Of a stretch of DNA of 64,000 bases, positions 58,348-64,000 are shown piece by piece. The position numbers and the translations under genes were made by a program. Numbering within the stretch: position 1 is the first letter of the stretch; each line of letters starts with the position of its first letter. Origin of the DNA: Aquanectria penicillioides (taxonomy: Eukaryota; Ascomycota; Sordariomycetes; Hypocreales; Nectriaceae); contig PYIU01000007.1 of the NCBI GenBank assembly GCA_003415625.1, forward strand, positions 124,001-188,000. The letters are read 5' to 3'. The notes beneath the pieces were generated by a model. That model ran no database searches. It was not told the origin of the DNA and saw nothing but the letters and a program-made list of their open reading frames with translations.

Positions 58348-59427
58348 ATGGCCCCTTCTACCACTCTGTCCGACCCTTCCAATGGAGAGACTGTGGTGAC
58401 GCTGCAAAATGGCACAGTCTTCAGTTTTGGCTCCAACATTTCTGCACACCTCGGTATAATCCCCGCCATCGATGCATCGAGGATCTGGAGTCAAAATCTT
58501 GAAGACCGAAAGGCTGTGGCTGAAGAGATCCGAGTCGCGTCAACAAAAATTGGCTTCTTTTATCTGATCAACCATCTGATTTAGCAATGATGGCGCAGCA
58601 CTGATTGCCTCTCATTGACAACGCGAACAAGGGGATTGATCCCAAGTTTTCCGATGAAGCTATGAAGCAAGCAAAGCGATTCTTTGCCTTACCCGAAGAA
58701 CAGATGATGGAAGTCTTTACGGGACTAGTGCCGAATGAGGATGTGGGTTATCATCCAATGGAATGTTACAACAGGAACGGTTGGAAGCATCAAGGTACGA
58801 CATCGTCACCGGCGATGTAATTACATGGATCGCTGACCTTGGTTTGAAGATTTGAGTGAGGCGTTCAATTGGGCGTACGACCCGGCAGAAGATCCCGATG
58901 CCGTTGACGACTGTGAACCTTCGGCAAGCATATGGCCGTCTCAGCTTCCAGGATTTCGAGAGGGACTCTATGGATATCACCCGCAGCCTCTGAGGCTTGC
59001 ACGTCAGTTAACACGGATTTTTGTACTGGCTCTTCATTTACCTGAAAGCTATTTCGACGCCTATGTACAAAAACCCGAAGCTGGCATGCGAATCCTGCAC
59101 TATCCACGACAGACGCACTCTGTTGATGACCAGAACGGTATCAGGGCTCATACCGATGTGAAATGCTTCACGATGGTTACACAGGATTCATCTGGAGGCC
59201 TTGAGGTGCTCAGTAAAAATGGAACATGGGTCAAAGCTAAGCCTGTCCCGGGCTCACTTGTGGTCAATATTGCTGATTGTTTCATGAGACAGACGAACGA
59301 CTTGTTTGTCTCCACTATTCATCACGTTATTAACAAGAGTAGGCGAGAGATATATTCAGCTCCCTTTTTCTTTGGCTTCAACAGATCAAAGTTGTTGGAA
59401 CCGATTCCTACTTCCTACTTGCGTTAG
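58348..59427 (+). pseudogene. 2-oxoglutarate/Fe(II) dioxygenase (isopenicillin-N-synthase-like), lost donor
   Basis: A non-haem iron oxygenase of the plant/fungal 2OG-Fe(II) type. Exon 1 (MAPSTTLSDPSNGETVV to STKIGFFYLINH) ends at 58575, where the expected donor GT is CT, so the 57-nt intron to the acceptor before GIDPKFSDEA (58633) has no valid 5' end and the frame runs into TAG. The next exon join (WKHQ/DLSEAFNW) is normal, with donor GTACGA. Iron ligands are kept: His and Asp in GIRAHTDVKCF, the distal His in STIHHVINKS. The Arg that normally holds 2-oxoglutarate (RYS-APFFF) is Ile here: REIYSAPFFFGF. Either change could inactivate the product. A non-canonical donor remains possible. Confidence 0.75.
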
Positions 59428-59554
59428 CGAGAGTAACCCGATGAAGTATCCAGTCATGACGGGTGGGGAATACTATAAGTGGAGAACGAACAAGCAAAAG
59501 AACACAAGTAATAGGATTGAGAAGAATCTAGAACAAGTTGGAATGTAAGAATGT

Positions 59555-61290
59555 TTAAGTAGTCTCGAGTATTAAATGCAAATTACTATGCTGCAATTGG
59601 AGGTTCAGGTCCGTGTGTGGCCGCGTGAAGGCTCGCAGTAGATTTGCATTGAGGAAATCCTGCTCATTTTGATCATTGAATATCAACATATCCAAAAAAG
59701 ATAGTTCTCGCAGTGCAGTGAGGGCCGGGGTACTTTTATTTCCCGATTGTTCCAAGACGATGTTACCCACGCGTTGTTCATGGACTTGGAGCTCCACAGA
59801 GAGCTTTACTTGTGCAATTGCGGAGAGTTTTCTATATTCCCCAAAGCGTGCCAAAAGCCCAGTAAGAGAGGCCAGTACATCTCCAAATATGGGGTTGTCA
59901 ACTTGCGTTACCAAGTGCTTTCTTGCAACGCTCAGGAGCATGTGTCCAACTCCCGCCAATTGTTGGAGGAGAGGAGACCCTGTGGCCCATATGTATTCTC
60001 GGGGATGGAGTTCATGTTCTCCATCAAGTCCTGGGCAATTTTGCATGCAATCTCCATGCTATCCTCTCTTGCAAGGGAATAAATCATCGGAGCAAGGTGA
60101 ATCGTGCATAGGATGTTGCACGCCTGGAATCCACAACGAGTCCGACCGCTATCAGACGATCTTGAGTACACAGATCCGAATTGTGGCATGAGTTCATCTT
60201 GAATCTTCGCGAGTCTTTCCATTATAGAATTTGTGGCCGATTTATCGATGTTGGCAAGAACTGATGAGTGCTTTCTATGCTTAGCTCTGAAGTTCAGCAC
60301 AGCATGCTCAAGCAGACGATACAGATCCGTGGTCGAATTCCAGCCCGAGAACCACTCCTCAAGCTGACCATCTCGGCCGGGGATGAAAGCTGGGTGATGC
60401 GAACCTGATGGGTAGCCAACATCGCATTGTGTATCAGAACAACGGATGAGGCTGCCGAGCACGCTGGCAGTGTGAACCTCAAGACGGTACATCGCCCACC
60501 AAAGGCGGCGTCTCACCTCTCTCTCACACGCGTTGATTTCGGTAGGCCATCGCGACTCGTCGTGGAAGTTGAAATGCGCACTTATACCATGGAAAAGCCC
60601 CAGATACTTATGCAACATGGCGCTGTTTCCATTCTGAGCTCCCGCCAGGGTAAGGAATCCATACGATCGGATCAGATTGACTAGGTCAGCATCCTTAGCG
60701 CTGGTAGTTGTAGGTGCCTCAGCTTCGTTGAGATAGTCCTGCGCGAATGTTGCGGGATCGAATGAATCTTCGTCATCAGTAAACAAGGCTCTGTTTCCAG
60801 CATGGAGAGCACTGAGTGTACACATGCACATCAGGCTCATATAGTCCGAGGCACCCATCGGGAATGACCCATCCCTCCATCCCACCCAAATCTCGCGTTC
60901 ACAGAAAAAAGGGAACCTGCAATCCGCTTTCAGTATATTCACGGGATTCAAAATACCACGAAACCTACATTGGATGTATAGTGTCCAGATAGACGTCCAG
61001 AAGCACGGTGATAATCTTTCTGCTTCTTGAATCTTCGGGTTTTGATGTTCCAGCAATAATGGAGAATTGACTTTCAATTTCGCTCCGATATTCCTGTGCA
61101 ATAGCCTTGGGTGCTGTTATCAGTGCATCTGCAGGCCGAACACAAGACAAATCTTGAGTCTTCATGCCACGCCTCCTCGGTTCCCGAGTTCGAGTGCAGT
61201 CCTCCCCATACTCTACACAGGTAAGACGTGATAACGCGTGATCGACGGCAGCGGAGCTTGGTGTTTTGCACCTCAAGCCTTGGCGATGCC
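59555..61290 (-). pseudogene. Zn2Cys6 transcription factor, frameshift and damaged zinc cluster
   Basis: A fungal zinc-cluster regulator. At the 5' end the cluster reads GLRCKTPSSAAVDHALSRLT then CVEYGEDCTRTREPRRRG: the last three Cys are visible but the first pair is not (a TAT where TGT would be expected), so the start cannot be placed. An intron of about 50 nt joins LDVYLDTIHPM to FPFFCEREIWVGWRDGSFP, and the Fungal_trans regulatory domain follows (SYGFLTLAGAQNGNS, EVRRRLWWAMYRLEVHTASV, LGSLIRCSDTQCDVGYPSG). In the C-terminal part the run GGGG at 60001-60004 has one base too many: the frame ends soon after IPENTYG, while REYIWATGSPLLQQLAGVGH continues in the next frame to 59555. Otherwise well kept, so either recent or partly a sequence error. 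Confidence 0.7.
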
Positions 61291-63472
61291 ATCATAAGGA
61301 TGCGGCCGGCCTAGATAAGACCATCCCCACTTTTGACTATGTATGATGCCAATCAAATGAGGGCAACGGCTGGGAGTGTGTCGACGTAGGGCGTCAAGAG
61401 ACACGCTAGTTAGTGGATATGATGAGAACACCAACTGGCTTTTCTTTTGCTGGCAGAATAATGGGTATGAAGGAAAAGCTAGGAAGCTAGATGGGTCCGT
61501 ATCAACGAGAGTTGGGATTGGCATAGCTGCTAAATTGTCCATTTAATGGCACTAGACGTAAAACGGAGCAGTGGAGGCTATAGCAGTAATATGACTACGT
61601 GACTTTTGACAGACATATACGCGCACACGGGAGATCCTAGAATGGCATTTACATACTTGTTCCTGACAAGAAGATGCTCAAATGATGGCAAATTGGCATC
61701 CAGCAGTGAATTCCACGATGCATCATACTATAAATACCTAACTTCCGACACACTGCTCTCGTGTTTGAATGATTCTAGCTAATTAAGCTCCTTCCATCGA
61801 TGCTAAATCCAATGAGGTTCAAGGGTCACAATCAAGGTAAATGCCCCGAGAACAAGATATTTGACCCCGCCGTGGGAGGGCAGGATGACTCAACAGAAAA
61901 TCCGCAATCCATCGACGATGGCGACAAGAAGTGCGCCCAGGGACAAGTTGCCGATCCTCGTAGAAAGGGCTTCAAGGTTGACGATAACAATACTTCCGCC
62001 TGCGGCCCCGATAGCGACCCCGATTTCCGATATCGAGATCCGGAAACTTATAACTACAAACACATTCCCTCCACAGGCGATGATAAGTCAGTCAAGCATA
62101 GCTGCCGGCCGACGCAGAAGAGTGAGAAGGAAAAAAAGACAAGTACAAGGAACGAGTTGATCGAGCGAAGACACGTATAATCGAAAAAGACCAGAACCGT
62201 GCAAGAGATATGGAACGAGGTCGTACTCGTTCGTATTGGGCCGTCATGGCCATCGGTGGAGCTCGGGCCACACAATCTGCATCCAATTATGTGCCAACAA
62301 AGAACCTCATTGCCTTAACGGAAGATGAAGTCGATGATATGATTAACGCCATTGTAGTGAAGGGAGATATACCCATTCCGTCCACAGATGGCGAGCCCCC
62401 CCCATATAATGTCGTGTTCCATCATTATTATACTATATCTCATCCTATATCTATCGAGGCCGGGATTGGCCAGATATTTTCTTGGTCAAACCTTTCTGGA
62501 TGGCTTTGTTCACACTGACATAGGCACCCCTTATGAAGGCAATTTACTGTGCCATAGAGACTTGACTGTTAGTTATAAAGTCACAGGGGTCTGTTGTGCA
62601 TTTACGACGGTAACAAGTGCGAGTCAAAGACTTTTCTGTTTGCCGCAGAAAATCGAGAACATGGGGATCTGCAAGGTAGCCAGCCACTGAAAGGCAATTG
62701 GCAGTTTTTGGTGCACTTTTGAGGCCAATTGCAGAGGTCATCCCTTGATATTCACAATACCTTTCGGTACGAAGAAACTTCGTACTACGCAGCCTTTCCA
62801 TCCTCCCTCTCTCTCTCTCTGCGCATTCCGAAGCAGTCATTTCTATATTCCATCTCGCAAACCTTCACTAGAATGTTACATAATAGCCTTGTTTTAGCTC
62901 TTTATGTCTTGACTCCTCTTATTTCATGCTTTGACGTCGCAACCGTAACATGAAATGGATGCTAGATCGAGTAATTGTTTATCTATCAGTTGGTGGAGCT
63001 CACCGGTACGCTTGTAGGAGCATGAGGGCTCAGTGAACGTCTTAAAATCGTAAGAGCAGAGATCTTCGACGTCGCGCAATAATGAACAGTATAGACGCCT
63101 GCCGCCGAAAAGCGAATCAGACACACCGACCCCAGAACAATGAGAGATGTGCTTAAAATACTGAGATAGATGATGGTATGGAACTCAACCCAGCTAATTG
63201 GATCCCATATGGTCATTTTAGTGTTCACGTTTTTTTTTCTATATCAATAGCCAGAAGATAGTGTCAGATTCCCATGACAAGGGAGTTGAGATCTAGGATG
63301 CGACTATAGGCACTTGCTTGCAGAATTAGCTTGATTCTCACTGCGCCGGATAATCTCCGCTACTGATACTATAATATTCCAGTTAGGCCATTCATTAATC
63401 TCATTTTCTAGCTCTGAAGACGTATATATCTCTCAGGGCTAATCTAGCCTCCAGTCGTCGCACAAGAATGAA
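61291..63472. other. Long intergenic stretch with unidentified frames
   Basis: Two plus-strand open frames, 61800-62180 (126 codons) and 62210-62518 (102 codons), might be pieces of one gene of unknown type: the first is rich in Asp, Lys and Pro, the second begins with a charged run ending in RGRTRSYWAVMAIGGA. They lie in different frames with stops between them. A CT-rich microsatellite is at 62800-62820. No other signal was seen. Confidence 0.3.
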
Positions 63473-64000
63473 TCATTCTTCGATTTTGGGTTTCATAGGA
63501 TGAGTCCATTTCATGGCGCCCAACAGTGGTTCTTCAGCAGCCACATAATCCAGAACTACTCCGTGCCTCACTGACTGTCGAGACATGTATTCATATAATA
63601 GATTGTCTGCAAAACCAAACTGCAAAAGATATCGATCCGCAAATGCATAAGCGAAATTCTCCCACATATGCAAACGTATGGTGTGAGCTGCCAAGGCTGC
63701 CTCAATCTGTATCGCTCTGTGTCGTGGTTCTTGGTAGTTTTGAAACACCTCGACAAGGGATTTTGTGTCTGGTTCGGCTGGGTTTGTATTTTCAACCAAT
63801 GCTTGCAGTCCATTGCAAAGAGCTGCAACATCCTGAATTCCGTTGTTGAATCCAAGGCCAGAGTTCGGCGTGAGTGCGTGGCAAGCATCCCCAACAATCA
63901 CTATCCTTTGCCAGTGTCGATTTTTCACAAATCCTTCTTGTAGATTAGTCATGCCTGCCGCCTCTCTCTTGGCAAAGATATCTTTGAATGAAACTCCATC
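63473..64000 (-). CDS. FAD-dependent monooxygenase, C-terminal part (cut by window end)
   Basis: The frame runs from beyond 64000 to a stop at 63473. It carries the second FAD-binding motif of the PHBH-type aromatic hydroxylase group, RIVIVGDACHALTPNSG followed by LGFNNGIQDVAALCNGL, which contacts the ribityl chain of FAD. The upstream codons DGVSFKDIFAKREAAG show that the frame is still open at the window edge. The C-terminus (NLLYEYMSRQSVRHGVVLDY, then WTHPMKPKIEE) is complete. The enzyme would hydroxylate an aromatic or polyketide-like substrate; its position beside PKS and oxygenase relics fits a tailoring role but does not show one. No lesion in the visible part. Confidence 0.85.
   Translation of the reverse strand, partial: DGVSFKDIFAKREAAGMTNLQEGFVKNRHWQRIVIVGDACHALTPNSGLGFNNGIQDVAALCNGLQALVENTNPAEPDTKSLVEVFQNYQEPRHRAIQIEAALAAHTIRLHMWENFAYAFADRYLLQFGFADNLLYEYMSRQSVRHGVVLDYVAAEEPLLGAMKWTHPMKPKIEE

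Noticed and set aside
61273..61542. Minus-strand frame as the N-terminus of the zinc-cluster factor
   Set aside because: Composition is low-complexity with no zinc-cluster Cys, and it does not join in frame to the visible second half of the cluster.

Overview
The window looks like nuclear DNA of a filamentous ascomycete (Pezizomycotina; Hypocreales or a close relative is my guess, not shown). The evidence is short introns of about 45-65 nt with GT/AG borders and CTAAC-type branch points, no operons, wide AT-rich spacers, and typical mould gene families: LaeA-like methyltransferases, a PL1 pectin lyase, G1 peptidase, Zn2Cys6 factors, polyketide synthase (PKS) debris and NmrA-like proteins. No CRISPR, rRNA or convincing tRNA was seen.

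Layout. 0.7-2.1 kb: an intact eight-exon LaeA-like methyltransferase. 4.6-5.8 kb: a secreted pectin lyase with a one-base frameshift. 6.3-7.7 kb: a dead LaeA-like paralogue. 9.0-11.1 kb: a sodium:neurotransmitter-symporter-type transporter. 14.2-15.8 kb: an F-box protein. 17.5-18.5 kb: an NmrA-like gene with two in-frame TGA codons. 19.1-21.1 kb: a secreted alpha/beta hydrolase of the tripeptidyl-aminopeptidase type. 23.4-26.8 kb: a secreted protein of unknown function and a GPI-type surface protein. 28-33 kb: remains of two MFS transporters flanking a broken zinc-cluster regulator. 33.3-34.2 kb: a G1 glutamic peptidase. 34.8-35.7 kb: a dead dehydrogenase. 38-39.1 kb: an intact aldo/keto reductase. 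39.8-41.4 kb: a UDP-glycosyltransferase with nonsense codons. 41.7-42.4 kb: an intact small-molecule-type methyltransferase. 43.1-44.0 kb: a dead SDR. 44.8-46.0 kb: an intact zinc-type alcohol dehydrogenase. 46.6-48.2 kb: a third LaeA-like gene, with a 159-bp MITE inside one intron. 48.9-53.1 kb: a large P-loop GTPase / zinc-finger / patatin fusion. 54-55.6 kb: the ER-KR end of a dead reducing PKS. 56.1-57.8 kb: a dead NCS1 permease. 58.3-59.4 kb: a 2-oxoglutarate oxygenase with a lost splice donor. 59.6-61.3 kb: a frameshifted zinc-cluster regulator. 63.5-64 kb: the C-terminal end of an FAD monooxygenase running off the window.

How it fits together. About half of the recognisable genes are broken, and many of the broken ones are of the secondary-metabolism kind (PKS, glycosyltransferase, 2OG oxygenase, SDR, MFS, zinc-cluster regulators). 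I read the 28-64 kb part as a decaying accessory region that still carries some working enzymes. Many nonsense codons are of the C-to-T or G-to-A type, compatible with repeat-induced point mutation, while several frameshifts lie in four-base C/G runs and could be sequence errors. The most unusual intact-looking locus is the GTPase/zinc/patatin gene, whose architecture suggests a regulated phospholipase, possibly an immunity-type protein.
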